A stretch of 64,000 nt of DNA from Phallus indusiatus (lineage: Eukaryota > Basidiomycota > Agaricomycetes > Phallales > Phallaceae): NCBI GenBank assembly GCA_027605045.1, contig JAQFWX010000030.1, forward strand, positions 186,001 through 250,000, given 5' to 3'. The notes beneath the pieces are model-generated. The model saw nothing but the letters and a program-made list of their open reading frames with translations, did no database searches and was not told the DNA's origin. Below are positions 8,606-20,615 of this stretch, piece by piece (position 1 is the first letter of the stretch; each line of letters opens with the position of its first letter). Both the position numbers and the translations under genes were made by a program.

Positions 8606-11600
8606 TAGACTCTCGTCCGGACACTTCGGCACGCTTGGCGGGAGTTCCGAAGTCTTCTGTGCCTCGAATGGTTCTTTCCGTTGCTAAATCTATGCCAGAT
8701 TCTTTGATTGTTTCTTTTTCCACGATTTTTTCTGACAAATTAAAAGCATTAGTAGATTCTGGTGCTACGAATTCTTTCTTAGATAAATCTTTGATAGATA
8801 GATTTAAGATTAAGACGACTCCAATAGATCCTATTCCTCTTTATGTTTTCGATGGCTCATTAGCTAATTATATTACCGAAACAGTTCTTCTTCCAGTTAC
8901 TTTTAATGATAGTGTTACGATACCGATTATATTTCATGTAACGAACTTGGGTACTGACTACGACGCTGTTCTAGGGTACGATTGGCTCACCCACTACAAT
9001 CCGTCGATTGACTGGGTACTGAACCGTCTCAATTTCCCGAACACTGTCGAAAATCACCCCGAACTGATGGAAGGCCTATCCCTTTCCGATTTCATTCATC
9101 CGACGATCCCCGATCCTCCTTCCGAAACATCTTCTTCCTCTCCCTACATCGAGAAACCAACGATCTCTTTCGTCGATGCAGCGACCTTTGCTCATATATG
9201 CAAGGAAGAAGGCGCACGTGCTTATTCTATGAGGATCAACACTGCCGGTATGGATCTTCGTTCGACCTCTCTCTCAGAAGACGATGCATTCTTCAACTCG
9301 ATTCCTGCGGAATATCGAGACTTTGCTGATGTCTTTAGTTCCGAGAAGGCCGACGTACTGGCACCACACCGACCCTACGACCTTAGTATCGAACTCGTCG
9401 ATGGGACTTCACCTCCACTTGGTCCTATCTACTCTCTGTCTCCGACCGAACTTCAAGCTTTACGCGAATTCCTCGATGAAAATCTTGCGAATGGTTTCAT
9501 CCGACACTCGAATTCACCTCACGGAGCCCCTGTTCTCTTCGTTAAGAAAAAGGATGGATCTCTACGTCTTTGCGTTGATTTTCGTGGACTTAATCGTATC
9601 ACGAAAAAAGACAAGTATCCATTACCTCTCATTTCCGACCTTCTTGACGCTCCGAGTAAAGCTAGAATCTATACCAAAATCGATCTGAAACATGCGTATC
9701 ATCTTGTACGTATTGCTGAAGGCGACGAATGGAAGACAGCATTTCGAACTCGATATGGCTCGTTCGAATGGCTTGTGATGCCATTTGGTCTGTCTAACGC
9801 CCCAGCAGCTTTCCAGCGTTTCATGAACGATATTTTTGGTGATCTTCTCGATTCTTATGTTGTTATTTATCTTGATGATATCTTGGTGTATTCCGATTCT
9901 CTCGAACTTCATATCGAACACGTCCGAGAAGTCTTATCCCGACTTCGTCGAAACAATCTCTTTGCTTCTCTGAAGAAATGCGAATTCTCTCGGAAGCAAG
10001 TCGAATTTCTCGGATTCGTTCTGGACGAGGAGGGCCTTGGTATGGACCCTTCGAAAGTTCAGATGATTCAGAATTGGCCACCCCCTCGAAAAGTGAAGGA
10101 AGTTCAATCCTTCCTTGGGTTTGCTAATTTTTATCGTCGATTCATTGATGAATATTCCCGAATTACAGTTCCGCTAACCCGACTCACAAAGAAGGGTATA
10201 CCGTGGAATTGGACTGACGAATGTCAACAGGCTTTCGAACTCTTGAAGAAAGCTTTTACGATGGCCCCGATCCTTGCGCATTGGGTGCCCGATAGGCCAA
10301 TCATAGTCGAGACGGACGCGTCTGACTATGCTCTTGCTGCGATTCTCTCGCAATTCGACGAAAACAATGAACTCCATCCCATTGCTTTTCACTCTCGTAC
10401 GTTTACGGGACCCGAACTCAATTACGATGTTCACGACAAGGAACTGCTTGCGATCTTCGAAGCGTTCCGACGATGGAGACACTATCTGGAAGGGTCCGTC
10501 TATCCTATTGAGGTATTCACGGATCACAAGAACTTGGTATATTTTTCGACTACGAAAGTTCTGACTCGTCGGCAAGCCCGATGGTCCGAATTTCTTTCAC
10601 AATTCAATCTTTCGATAAACTTCCGACCCGGTAAGCTTGGCACGAAACCTGATGCTTTGACTAGACGATGGGACGTCTATCCTAAAGAGGGAGTGAACGA
10701 CTACTCGTCCGTTAATCCGCACAACACGAAGTCGATTTTCACTTCCGAACAGCTCAAAAGTTCCATCAACGCGACGATTTTGATCCCAGTTGTCGTCCGT
10801 GCTGCCGTGGTTATGGATATTGATAAGCTTCATTCCGACATTCTTTCCGTTCTTTCCGACGATGTTATTGCTAAACATCATCTTCCTGTCAGTTCTAACC
10901 CTCGTTGGACTGTCGATTCGAAAGGTTTCCTTCGATGCGATGGCAGGATTTATGTTCCCGATCTCCTCGATCTCCGTCTTCGAATTATTCAATTCAAGCA
11001 CGATCATCCTCTGTCTGGTCATTACGGTCAATCCAAGACTCTTGCCTTGGTACGACGCGAATATGTTTGGCCTAACATGCGATCGATGATCAAAGATTTT
11101 TGCAAATCGTGTATCCCATGTATGCGTGGCAAATCAAAGCGTCATAAACCCTATGGTTTTTTGAAGCAACTTCCGATTCCGATTCGACCTTGGGATTCTA
11201 TTTCCATGGACTTCATCGAACATCTGCCTCCTTCGAACGGTTTTACCTCCATACTAGTCATTGTCGAGCGACTGACGAAGTATGCTCTTTTCATTCCGAC
11301 TTTTGACACCATTTCCTCTTCCGATCTCGCTCAACTCTTCGTTTTACATGTTTTCTCGAAACATGGTATTCCTTCTCATGTCACTTCCGATCGCGGTACC
11401 GAGTTTGTTTCTCACTTCTTTCGATCTCTCGGAAAGGCACTCGAAATGGAACTTCATTTCACGTCTGGTTACCACCCCGAAGGTGATGGTCAGACCGAAC
11501 GAACTAACCAAACTCTCGAACAGTATATTCGTATCTACTGCAATTATCAGCAAGATAATTGGGCCGATTTACTTCCTCTCGCTGAGTTTGCGTTTAACAA

Positions 11601-12297
11601 TGCTGAAAGTGCTACTACAGGTGTAACTCCATTCTTCGCGAACAAGGGTTACCATCCGAGACTCTCTGTGAATCATGACCTTCCTCTGACGTCTTCCCGA
11701 GCTCTCGACTTTGTCTCACGCTTGGACGAAATTCATTCCGAACTCAAGCTTCAAATCGAACATGCTCAGAAACGTTATCAAGGTCCTGCCGATGCTAAGC
11801 GATCAAAGTCTCCGGACTTTCCGATTGGTTCTAAGGTTTACGTTAAAGGTGACTTCTTCTCGACTACAAGACCTTCGAAGAAGCTATCGGACAAGTACCT
11901 CGGACCTTTCGAAATCATCGCTATTCCGAATAAAGTTACTCGAACTCTCCGACTCCCAGAGAATTATCGTACTGTCCATCCCGTCTTTCATGTTTCTATG
12001 TTAGAACCAGCTACTGACAACAACATCCCGAATCGTGTTCAAGAACCACCTCCAGCTGTCGAAATCGAAGGTGAAATCGAATACGAAATCGAAGCCATCC
12101 TTGACTCTAAAGTCGATAGAAGGAGGGCTTGTCCGTTGTTATATCTAGTTAAGTGGCTTGGATACGATGGTACTGATGAAGAATCTTCTTGGCTTATAGC
12201 CTCCGAACTCGAACACGCCCGAGAACTCATCGAAGATTTTCATAAGGCGTATCCGGACAAACCTGGTCCCGATTGGCAACATTTAGTACGAAAGTGA
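8602..12297 (+). CDS. pol: Pol polyprotein of element C with chromodomain
   Basis: 1231 residues in the -1 frame relative to gag. Protease (VDSGAT near 50), reverse transcriptase (YLDD near 421), RNase H (ETDASDYALAAILS), integrase with HHCC finger and DDE core (SMDFIEHLP near 867, SDRGTEF near 928, E in GQTER), and a chromodomain at about 1154-1219. No stop or frameshift is seen. The first codon here is TTG, so a Gag-Pol fusion by frameshifting is more likely than separate initiation. It ends about 190 bases from the end of the convergent antisense gene. Confidence 0.94.
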   Translation: MIDSRPDTSARLAGVPKSSVPRMVLSVAKSMPDSLIVSFSTIFSDKLKALVDSGATNSFLDKSLIDRFKIKTTPIDPIPLYVFDGSLANYITETVLLPVTFNDSVTIPIIFHVTNLGTDYDAVLGYDWLTHYNPSIDWVLNRLNFPNTVENHPELMEGLSLSDFIHPTIPDPPSETSSSSPYIEKPTISFVDAATFAHICKEEGARAYSMRINTAGMDLRSTSLSEDDAFFNSIPAEYRDFADVFSSEKADVLAPHRPYDLSIELVDGTSPPLGPIYSLSPTELQALREFLDENLANGFIRHSNSPHGAPVLFVKKKDGSLRLCVDFRGLNRITKKDKYPLPLISDLLDAPSKARIYTKIDLKHAYHLVRIAEGDEWKTAFRTRYGSFEWLVMPFGLSNAPAAFQRFMNDIFGDLLDSYVVIYLDDILVYSDSLELHIEHVREVLSRLRRNNLFASLKKCEFSRKQVEFLGFVLDEEGLGMDPSKVQMIQNWPPPRKVKEVQSFLGFANFYRRFIDEYSRITVPLTRLTKKGIPWNWTDECQQAFELLKKAFTMAPILAHWVPDRPIIVETDASDYALAAILSQFDENNELHPIAFHSRTFTGPELNYDVHDKELLAIFEAFRRWRHYLEGSVYPIEVFTDHKNLVYFSTTKVLTRRQARWSEFLSQFNLSINFRPGKLGTKPDALTRRWDVYPKEGVNDYSSVNPHNTKSIFTSEQLKSSINATILIPVVVRAAVVMDIDKLHSDILSVLSDDVIAKHHLPVSSNPRWTVDSKGFLRCDGRIYVPDLLDLRLRIIQFKHDHPLSGHYGQSKTLALVRREYVWPNMRSMIKDFCKSCIPCMRGKSKRHKPYGFLKQLPIPIRPWDSISMDFIEHLPPSNGFTSILVIVERLTKYALFIPTFDTISSSDLAQLFVLHVFSKHGIPSHVTSDRGTEFVSHFFRSLGKALEMELHFTSGYHPEGDGQTERTNQTLEQYIRIYCNYQQDNWADLLPLAEFAFNNAESATTGVTPFFANKGYHPRLSVNHDLPLTSSRALDFVSRLDEIHSELKLQIEHAQKRYQGPADAKRSKSPDFPIGSKVYVKGDFFSTTRPSKKLSDKYLGPFEIIAIPNKVTRTLRLPENYRTVHPVFHVSMLEPATDNNIPNRVQEPPPAVEIEGEIEYEIEAILDSKVDRRRACPLLYLVKWLGYDGTDEESSWLIASELEHARELIEDFHKAYPDKPGPDWQHLVRK

Positions 12298-12485
12298 CTT
12301 ATGTTTTCTTTTCTTTTTCTCGAAATATTCTTCCGAAATTCGAACTCGCACTCCTTATCATCATATTTCTTTTGTTTTTGCTTCCGATTTCGATCTTATT
12401 TTCGAACGCATCGAACTGAAACTTAAAGAAATCTTCACACGTTTTTTAATGTTACAGAAAACAATTTATTATGACTACTTTAGGA

Positions 12486-13731
12486 TTACATTAGAGTACT
12501 TGGGAGCTCTTCAGCTTCCCTTTCCTCGCTCTCTTCTCTTTCCTTTTCTTTCTCTTTCCCCTTCTTACTTCCCTCTCCTTCGACGTTCCCTTCGATGATC
12601 TCGATCTCCGAACCTTCGGCGTCTTCTTGAACTTGCGCCGCCTCTGCAAGTTTCTCCTGCTTGACGATCCGTGTGATTCCGCGACGATTCATTTCTTCCG
12701 TCACTTCTTCTTCGACAACCCTGCTACGTCGTTTGAACCCGAACCCCTCTGCTACACCGAAAGTCGACTCCCCATCCTCCGCTCTGAGGCGATCCGCGAC
12801 CTTTCGAAGATCCGCGACGACGATGTCTTGGGCCTCGTTGGAGACCTCCAAGCGGTGCTCGATCTTCTTGAGAATGGCTGAGATGTTGGCCAGTTCTTTC
12901 GTTTGAGCGCGGATGGCCTCGGCGACGACTTCTCCACCGAACGATTCGGGGGCCAGACGATTCGAACGACGGGGCTGAATTTCCTCCTCTGACTCGACCT
13001 CAACGACGTCTTCCGTCTTCTTTTTCTTTTTGTTGACACGGTTGGCGCCGCGTGGAATGACTGGGTTTCCAGTCAACGAGCAACGCAGCTTGCTCTTGTG
13101 GCACTCGAAACAAGCGCTCTTCGTGTCGGACGGTACTTGAGTCCGACATTCGACCCCCTTCTCCACGCAAAGATCGCAAGGTTTGGGATTGAGGGCGCCA
13201 CCCGTGCTGACGACGGCCTGCGTTTTTTGACGTTTGGTCGAGACGATCGACTCTGACTCCGATTCTTCTAGACGACGTTTTGAAGATGATGCCACTGACT
13301 TGGCAGTGGGCTTGGGGACAGGAGCTGAGGCTGGAGCGTCTACCGATTTCAACAACTAGACAAAAATTAGCTAAAAGACTGAAAGAACGACTGCGACGCA
13401 CCTTTATTTTTGTTCGCAACTTTGGATTTTTTGCTAGAAACCACTCCAACTCCTGCGCCTCCTCCTCCTCCTCCCTCTGTCTCTTCTTCTCCTCGAACTC
13501 TTTCTTCTTAACGCGATATTTCTTCTCGTACGTTTCCTGGTGGAAACGCACCTCTTCGTCCTCGTCGTCACTTGCTAAAGACTTCACACGCACGCCGAGC
13601 TCTTTACTGTCTGGAAACCCGAAGATCTGACGATGTTTGATTGCCCACTTGACACGGGCGTCGAACGTTTTGGGCTGGTCTTCATCATCGCTGGCGTCGA
13701 GGAACAGTTGTTCCTTCTTCTTGGACGACAT
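12486..13731 (-). CDS. Antisense two-exon gene of element C: Zn2Cys6-like protein
   Basis: Runs opposite to gag-pol, inside the element. Exon 1 is 13731-13402 and exon 2 is 13355-12486, joined in phase 0 across a 46-base GTGCGT...CTAG intron, giving about 399 residues. The N-terminus has TFDAR-K-WAI--R, then a charged coiled-coil-like stretch. Residues about 170-202 carry six cysteines spaced CX2CX6CX11CX2CX6C, the fungal binuclear zinc cluster pattern, and the C-terminus is acidic and Lys/Glu-rich. A TATA-like box lies about 65 bases upstream and AATAAA 16-21 bases after the stop. Longer starts exist (13779, 13815), but 13731 matches the paralogue in element B. Role unknown; nuclear DNA binding is inferred from the cysteine pattern only. 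Confidence 0.8.
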
Positions 13732-13790
13732 CGATGGCTGAGCGAGAGTGGCAGACGAAGACGGGGGAGATAGCGACATGAGCGGTGAGG

Positions 13791-13800
13791 ACTTATATGT
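13791..13800 (-). promoter_or_regulatory. TATA-like box of the antisense gene in element C
   Basis: Read on the minus strand, ACATATAAGT lies about 65 bases before the ATG at 13731. In element B a TATAAAAT on the minus strand (about 22055-22065) lies a similar distance before the homologous ATG at 22002. This points to an antisense promoter inside the element, separate from the LTR. Confidence 0.55.
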
Positions 13801-14022
13801 CCTCAACGGTTTCAAGAATTTTCACCGTGTGACTGTATTATGTCATACGCTCGGTCCCGAATCACCGTCTTCTTGAGTTATTTTTAGATTTTGATGACTC
13901 GTCGGCCATCAGGCAAGGTTCTATTAACGACTAGACTTTTGTCACAGGTCTAGAACGTCGTGACGTCTTCTGACGTCATTCATGACTATTTTTATCACGA
14001 AGATCTCGAAGGCTCGATCTTA

Positions 14023-14034
14023 AGGAGGGAGTAC
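14023..14034 (+). other. Polypurine tract of element C
   Basis: AAGGAGGGAGTAC directly before the 3' LTR. The same sequence precedes the 3' LTR of element B (22378-22390). Confidence 0.75.
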
Positions 14035-14669
14035 TGTCATGATCCGAAATTATGACTTCGATTCCGATACGTTTCCGACGAACTACTTACGACCGAACCT
14101 CTTCGACGAACCGAACTCGAACTACACTCGAACTGATCGAGTCTAGATTAGCGTCTAGACTAACAATCTATTCTAGAACGACTTATATAAGAGGTTCTCA
14201 TGACGTCGTATTATTTCCCTTTGTTTAATCTTTAGTTAGCGAAAACTCATGTTTTCCATGAGTTCGATTATGTAAGCAAGAAATACCTTCCTAACTTGTA
14301 TTTCTTTGTCTTCGACCCTGACTCTAGAATATGTATATAAACCCATGTAAAATACATAGTTAGAGTCGTCTTGAAATCGAACTTTGGTTCGATTCAATAT
14401 ATTCTCTTTATCTGATTCTTGCTCGACGACTTCTTCGAAGTCGTCTCGAACTTCTTCTTCGATCTCAAACTTCGTCGTCTGCGCCGGCGAAGTTATTGTC
14501 ATCGTGGTCGGACATCATTGTCGTAAGTACTTGTCGTTACCGAATCAAATCGAGGAACAACTCAGACCTTCCGGAGCGGGCGCAACACATACGTTGAAGC
14601 CAAGTTCCTCATCGATCTCGAACTCGTTCTCGAACCCCTCGAACTCATCCGAAGACTCGGACCTTGACA
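14035..14669 (+). repeat. 3' LTR of element C (635 bp)
   Basis: Same length and, by eye, same sequence as 6161-6795. It is followed by the second copy of the target duplication CGTCA. Confidence 0.97.
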
Positions 14670-16358
14670 CGTCATGGTGGTGTTCAACCCCCTTTGGAAG
14701 TCCAAGATTTGTTGGAGCGAGCTCAGATTTTTCTGCCGACAACTCCTCCTCGTAGCTTTGGAACTCCAATCGATCGATCGTTCTCTCACGACGGCTTCGA
14801 AAATCGACCTCTCACAGCTGCCCGAGAACGCTCACAAACTGCCGAACCTACGACTTCTCCTCAAACTCGAATTCCTCGATTCGAACCTTTCGCTAAGATC
14901 GAAGAAGTTGACGAGTTTGGTACTGTTTTACCGAACACACCTCCTGTTACAACTCGCTCTGCTGGACCGTCTCGAACTCCTGCTGCTGGTGGTGCGCCTG
15001 GTGGTGGCGGTGGTGGTGATGATGGTAATGGTAGTGGTGGTGGTCCGAACACTCCCCCTCCTCAACCTCCTCAACCCCCTCAAACGCCGACGCCTGGTGC
15101 TGGATATGCTGGTGGTGGTGGTGTTGGTGGCGCTGGTGGTCCTCCTGGTGGCGATCCTCCTGGAGATCCCAGTGACGATGATCATGATTCTGACGATGAA
15201 ACCGACACCCCTGTTACCCAGCGACAACTCGCGGATTCGATGAATCGTATTGCATCCGCGTTCGAACTCACCCAGCAATTCCTTCAACAAGTTATGGACC
15301 CGACTCGTACGACGAAGGCTCCAGTGAAGGATCCCGAAACTTTTGACGGTTCCAATCCTGAGAAACTTCCACCGTTTCTTGTTCAGTGTCGACTTGTTTT
15401 TCGCGCTCGTCCCTCTCAGTACCAGGAAGATTGGCAGAAGATCGATTATGCGCTTATGTTTCTTCGTGGAAGCGCTGCCGAATTCTTCTCGCCATACATC
15501 CAAGATGATCTCGATCAGGATGATTTCGATTTTCTCACTTCCTGGGAAACGTTTATCCAACTGCTCGCTAATGTTTTTGGACAGACATCTCCTCTCGACG
15601 ACGCGGAAACTTCCCTTTCGGCTCTTACCTTTTCGGATTCGACAAAGGCAGCTACGTTTTTTATCAACTTCACGAAATATGCGATTCGCACCACATACAA
15701 CAGCGCTGCCTTACGACGAATGGTTTTGGACAAGCTCCCGAACCGCCTTATCGATCGGCTCTACAATTCGGATCGACCTTGGGACACCTACCAGTCTCTC
15801 CGAAACACCGTGCTCACCCTCGACGCCCTTCATTGGGAGAACGAAGCACGAAAGAAGCGTCGTCAACGCGAGAATCCAGGCTCCTCCTCGTCTTCACAGA
15901 AGAAGCCAGCAACCTCGCAGCAGAACACGACTTCGTCTTCTTCGAATTCCAACAAGAAATCGAACAAGAACCGATCGAACAACAAATCGTCGAATTCGTC
16001 ATCCAACAACAGTGGATCGAACTCCACTGGAAATCGCTCGAACACGCTCTCTGCTGAGGAGCGTCAGCGTCGTTTGGCTGAAGGTATATGTTTTAATTGT
16101 GGGGTGAAGGGTCATTTGAGTCGCGATTGTCCGAAGAAGGCCTCTACGTCGGGTTCTAGCAACAACAACAACACTTCGAACTCTTCGAATTCCGACAAGA
16201 AGAAATCGACGAAGGCCCGTACGAACAAGTCGTCTAATTCGGCGAACGTGAACGATAAGAAGGTAGCGGAGAATTCAGCTGCAGAATCTTCGAATGCTAA
16301 GAATTAAGCTGACTGTCGTTAGGACTCTTCTGAGCTCCCAACAGTCGCTTTTCCTCGT

Positions 16359-19300
16359 TTGGTTTTGTCAGTTGTAAATAACGATAAGGACTCTATGATT
16401 GTTTCTTTTTCTTCTTATTTTTCTCCGAATGTATTTAAAGCGCTTCTAGATTCTGGCGCTACAAGTTCTTTTTTAAGTAAATCTCTGGTAGATAGATATG
16501 GTCTAAAAACGGTTCCGATTGACCCGATTCCTTTGTATGTTTTCGACGGGTCTTTAACTTCTTACATAAGAGAAACAGTTTTGTTACCGATTTCTTTTCC
16601 TGATAGTGTTACTATTCCGATTAAATTTCATGTAACCGAAATGATGGGTACTGACTATGACGCTGTTCTAGGATTTGATTGGCTCACCCACTACAATCCG
16701 TCGATTGACTGGGTACTGAACCGTCTTACGTTCCCGGACACCGTAAAGTCTATTCCTGTCGAACCCGATGGCTTGACCGAGAAGGATTCTTCGAATCCTC
16801 CGAACTCGACACTCCCGATGACTCAGACCGAGTCAGAGCAACCTTCCCCTCCCCTTACTCAACCTCTTCGCGAGAAACCCTCGATTTCTCTGGTTGACGC
16901 AGCCTCGTTTTATCGAATCTGCAAAGAAGAAGGTGCTCGCGCTTACTCTTTGAGGATCAACGCGGCTGGTATGGATATTCGCAAGGCCTCCACGACTGGA
17001 GACAGCGATTTTCTGAACTCGATTCCTGCGGAATATCGTGATTTCGCTGATGTTTTCAGTTCTGAAAAAGCCGACATACTAGCTCCTCATCGACCATACG
17101 ACTTAAAGATCGAGTTAGACGATGGGGCCACTCCTCCCTTAGGTCCTATCTATTCCCTCTCTCCGATTGAGCTTCAAGCTTTGCGCGAATTTTTGGATGA
17201 AAATCTCGCCAATGGTTTCATTCGACATTCGAATTCACCTCATGGAGCACCTGTTCTTTTCGTGAAGAAGAAAGATGGATCACTTCGTCTTTGTGTCGAT
17301 TTTCGTGGTCTTAACAGACTCACAAAGAAAGACAAGTATCCACTTCCTTTGATTTCTGATCTTCTTGACGCTCCTGGCAAAGCTCGAATTTACACCAAAA
17401 TCGATTTGAAGCATGCTTATCACCTCGTTCGAATAGCTGAAGGCGACGAATGGAAGACTGCGTTTCGTACACGCTATGGTTCTTTCGAATGGCTCGTTAT
17501 GCCATTTGGTCTTTCGAATGCGCCTGCGGCTTTTCAGCGATTTATGAACGAAATTTTTGGTGACCTACTCGATTCGTATGTCGTTATTTATCTTGACGAT
17601 ATCTTGATTTACTCCGATTCCCCCGAAATTCATCGCGAACACGTTCGAGAAGTCCTTGCAAGACTTCGTGCGAATGGTCTCTTTGCTTCTCTGAAGAAAT
17701 GCGAATTCTCCAGAGATCGCGTCGAATTTCTCGGATTCGTTCTAGGCCCGCAAGGTCTCGCCATGGACCCTGCTAAGGTCAAGGATATTCAACTTTGGCC
17801 ACCCCCTCGTAAAGTTAAAGACGTGCAGTCTTTTCTTGGGTTTGCCAATTTCTATCGTCGTTTTATTGATGAATACTCTCGAATTACCGTTCCACTGACG
17901 CGTCTTACCAAGAAAGGTATTGTGTGGAACTGGACTGATGAGTGTCAACAGGCTTTCGACACGTTGAAGAAAGCTTTTACGACTGCCCCTGTGTTGGTAC
18001 ACTGGGTGCCCGACAAGCCAATCATAGTCGAGACGGACGCGTCTGACTATGCTCTCGCCGCGATTTTATCACAATTCGACGAGAACGACGAACTCCATCC
18101 GATCGCTTTTCATTCTCGAACCTTTACAGGTCCCGAACTGAACTACGATGTGCACGACAAAGAACTCCTTGCGATTTTTGAGGCGTTCAAGCGATGGAGA
18201 CACTATCTCGAAGGATCCGTTTTCCCTATCGATGTCTATACCGATCACAAGAACTTGGTCTATTTTACGACGACTAAGGTTTTGACTCGTCGTCAGGCCA
18301 GATGGTCTGAATACTTGTCTCAGTTTAACCTTTCGATTAATTTCAGACCCGGCAAACTCGGCACGAAACCTGACTCTTTGACTAGACGATGGGACGTCTA
18401 CGCTAAGGAGGGAGTAAACGACTATGCGTCCGTTAATCCGTTCAACGAAAAGTCGATTTTTACCTCCGAGCAACTCAAGGCGTGTATCAATGCTACGATT
18501 TTGCACCCCATCTTCGCTCGTGTTGCTGTGGTCATGGATGTTGATAAGCTTCATTTCGATATCCTATCTGTTTTGAAAGACGACGAATTTGCTAAACGTC
18601 ATCTTCCCCGCAGTTCCAATCCTCGTTGGACTGTTGACTCTAAAGGTTTCCTTCGTTGTGATGGCAGGATCTATGTTCCCGATCTTCTCGATTTACGATT
18701 GCGCGTTATGCAGTACAAGCACGACCACCCTTTGTCTGGTCACTTCGGCCAAAACAAGACACTTTCGCTGATTCGACGCGAATATGTTTGGCCAAGTATG
18801 CGCACGATGATCCGAGAGTTTTGCAAGTCATGCATCCCTTGTATGCGTGGTAAGTCTCAGCGACATAAACCTTATGGTTTCTTGCAACAACTCCCGATTC
18901 CGATTCGTCCTTGGGATTCGATTTCCATGGATTTCATCGAACACCTGCCTCCCTCGAATGGTTTCACCTCTGTTCTCGTTATCGTAGAACGACTTACGAA
19001 ATACGCTCTTTTCATTCCAACTTTCGATACGATTTCGTCAGCTGATCTTGCTCAGCTCTTCGTTTTACATGTTTTCTCGAAACATGGCATTCCATCTCAC
19101 GTCACGTCAGACCGTGGTACAGAATTCGTCTCTCATTTCTTTCGATCTTTGGGTAAAGCTCTCGAAATGGAACTTCATTTCACTTCGGGCTACCACCCTG
19201 AGGGCGATGGTCAGACTGAACGAACTAATCAGACTCTAGAGCAGTACATTCGTATCTATTGCAATTATCAGCAAGATAATTGGGCGGATTTGTTGCCTCT

Positions 19301-20375
19301 TGCAGAGTTTGCGTTCAATAATGCTGAAAGTGCTACTACAGGTGTTACCCCTTTCTTTGCGAACAAAGGATATCACCCTCGTCTTTCAGTCAACCACGAT
19401 CTTCCCCTCACTTCTTCTCGCGCTCTCGATTTCGTCTCTCGTCTAGATGAAATTCACTCCGAACTCAAGTTTCAGATCGAACTCTCTCAGAAACGGTACC
19501 AAGCCCCTGTCACGGTACGCTAGCGCCTCGCTCGATTATTCGATCTTTTCGATTTCTTTCGGTTTCATTTCACACTTCGATTTCCTTCACTTTCCGTATC
19601 TTACCGTTTCCACTATTTTTGTCGTTTTCTCGATTTCTCGATTTCTTCGATTTACTCCGATTTCTGTTTCTATCTCCTCGGATCCCATGGGGATCAGTCG
19701 GGCGCCTCGTACTTTGTATTTATATGCGTTTTCCCTAGAGGGGGATACCTAAGCTTGTTCTCTTAGGTTTTCCCTCCTCTAGGTGAGTAGTTAGTTGCTG
19801 CCCCGCAATAGATCTTAGGTTTTCCCTCCTCTAGGTGTGTACCCTGAGTCGCCCTAACAGCCCCAGCAGACAAGAAACGTTCGTGATCGCCCGATTTCCC
19901 GATTGGGTCAAAGGTCTTTGTGAAAGGCGATTTCTTTTCAACTACAAGACCTTCGCGAAAGCTGTCTGACAAGTACCTTGGTCCGTTCGAAGTAATTGCT
20001 ATCCCTAATAAGGTTACGCGAACGCTTCGATTACCTGAAAACTTTCGTACCGTTCATCCTGTGTTTCATGTTTCTATGCTTGAACCAGCTACTGATAATT
20101 CGATTCCCAATCGTGTTCAGGAACCACCTCCGTCTGTTGAAATCGAAGGTGAAATCGAATACGAAGTGGAAGCGATCCTTGATTCCAAGATCGACAAAAG
20201 GCGCGCTTGCCCGCTGTTGTATTTGGTTAAGTGGCTTGGTTATGACGGTACTGATGAAGAATCCTCTTGGCTGATCGCCACCGAATTAGAGCATGCGAAA
20301 GAACTTGTCGAAGATTTTCACAAGTCTTACCCAGACAAACCCGGTCCCAACTGGCGTCACTTGGTTAAAAAATAA
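16359..20375 (+). pseudogene. pol: Pol of element B, broken by a solo LTR and a stop codon
   Basis: Close paralogue of the element C Pol with protease (LDSGAT), reverse transcriptase (YLDD near 17590), RNase H, integrase and chromodomain (about 20150-20340). A solo LTR-A at 19508-19859 splits the integrase C-terminal region. Reading across the insertion with one copy of the GCCCC duplication restores the frame, but an in-frame TGA then follows at 19884-19886. Element C has a sense codon at the aligned place. No ATG or slippery site is seen at its start, so it is not expected to be expressed. Confidence 0.92.
19508..19859 (+). repeat. Solo LTR of family A (352 bp)
   Basis: TGTCACGGTACG ... 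CCTAACA, flanked by GCCCC on both sides (19503-19507 and 19860-19864). This is the product expected from LTR-LTR recombination that removed a complete element. It is diverged from the LTRs of element A. Confidence 0.95.
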
Positions 20376-20615
20376 AATGTTTTGACGTATCGTTTTCCTT
20401 TCGATTTCATTTTCGATTCTTTCGATCTCTTGAATGACTTAAGGTAGAATTACATGTAACGATTTTCTTTCGTTCTGTTTCAATCTCTTCCTTTTTCGAT
20501 CTCTTACGATTTCTTTTTCCGATTTCACACGATTTTAACTCAAAGAAAATTCTATAAGATACAAAGATAAACAAAAGAAAACATTATAGTAGTACAAATT
20601 AGTAGTTAAATTAGA

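Larger units (their letters stand above)
6161..14669 (+). mobile_element. Ty3/gypsy chromovirus, element C, complete and apparently intact
   Basis: 8.5-kb element bounded by 635-bp LTRs that look identical, flanked by the 5-bp duplication CGTCA (6156-6160 and 14670-14674). Order: LTR, self-priming site, gag, -1 slippery site, pol with chromodomain, convergent antisense gene, polypurine tract, LTR. All reading frames are open, so this is a candidate for a currently active autonomous element. A solo LTR of the same family lies at 38023-38657. Confidence 0.96.
6021..16307 (+). pseudogene. gag: Gag of element B, interrupted by element C
   Basis: Coding begins MATKTKSRSGRTRAF at 6021 and runs to 6160, where element C interrupts it. 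It resumes in the same frame after the target duplication at 14670-14674. The rest has a glycine/proline-rich stretch, a capsid region similar to that of element C, a Ser/Asn-rich tail and a CCHC knuckle (CFNCGVKGHLSRDC near 16090), ending at TAA 16305-16307. Without element C the frame is continuous. Pol follows in the same frame after two stop codons (TAA 16305, TAG 16320) with no slippery heptamer, unlike element C. Confidence 0.88.

Noticed and set aside
14861..15560. Minus-strand and shifted frames over the Gly/Pro-rich part of gag
   Set aside because: Low-complexity shadows of the gag coding sequence (repeated GGT/CCT codons).
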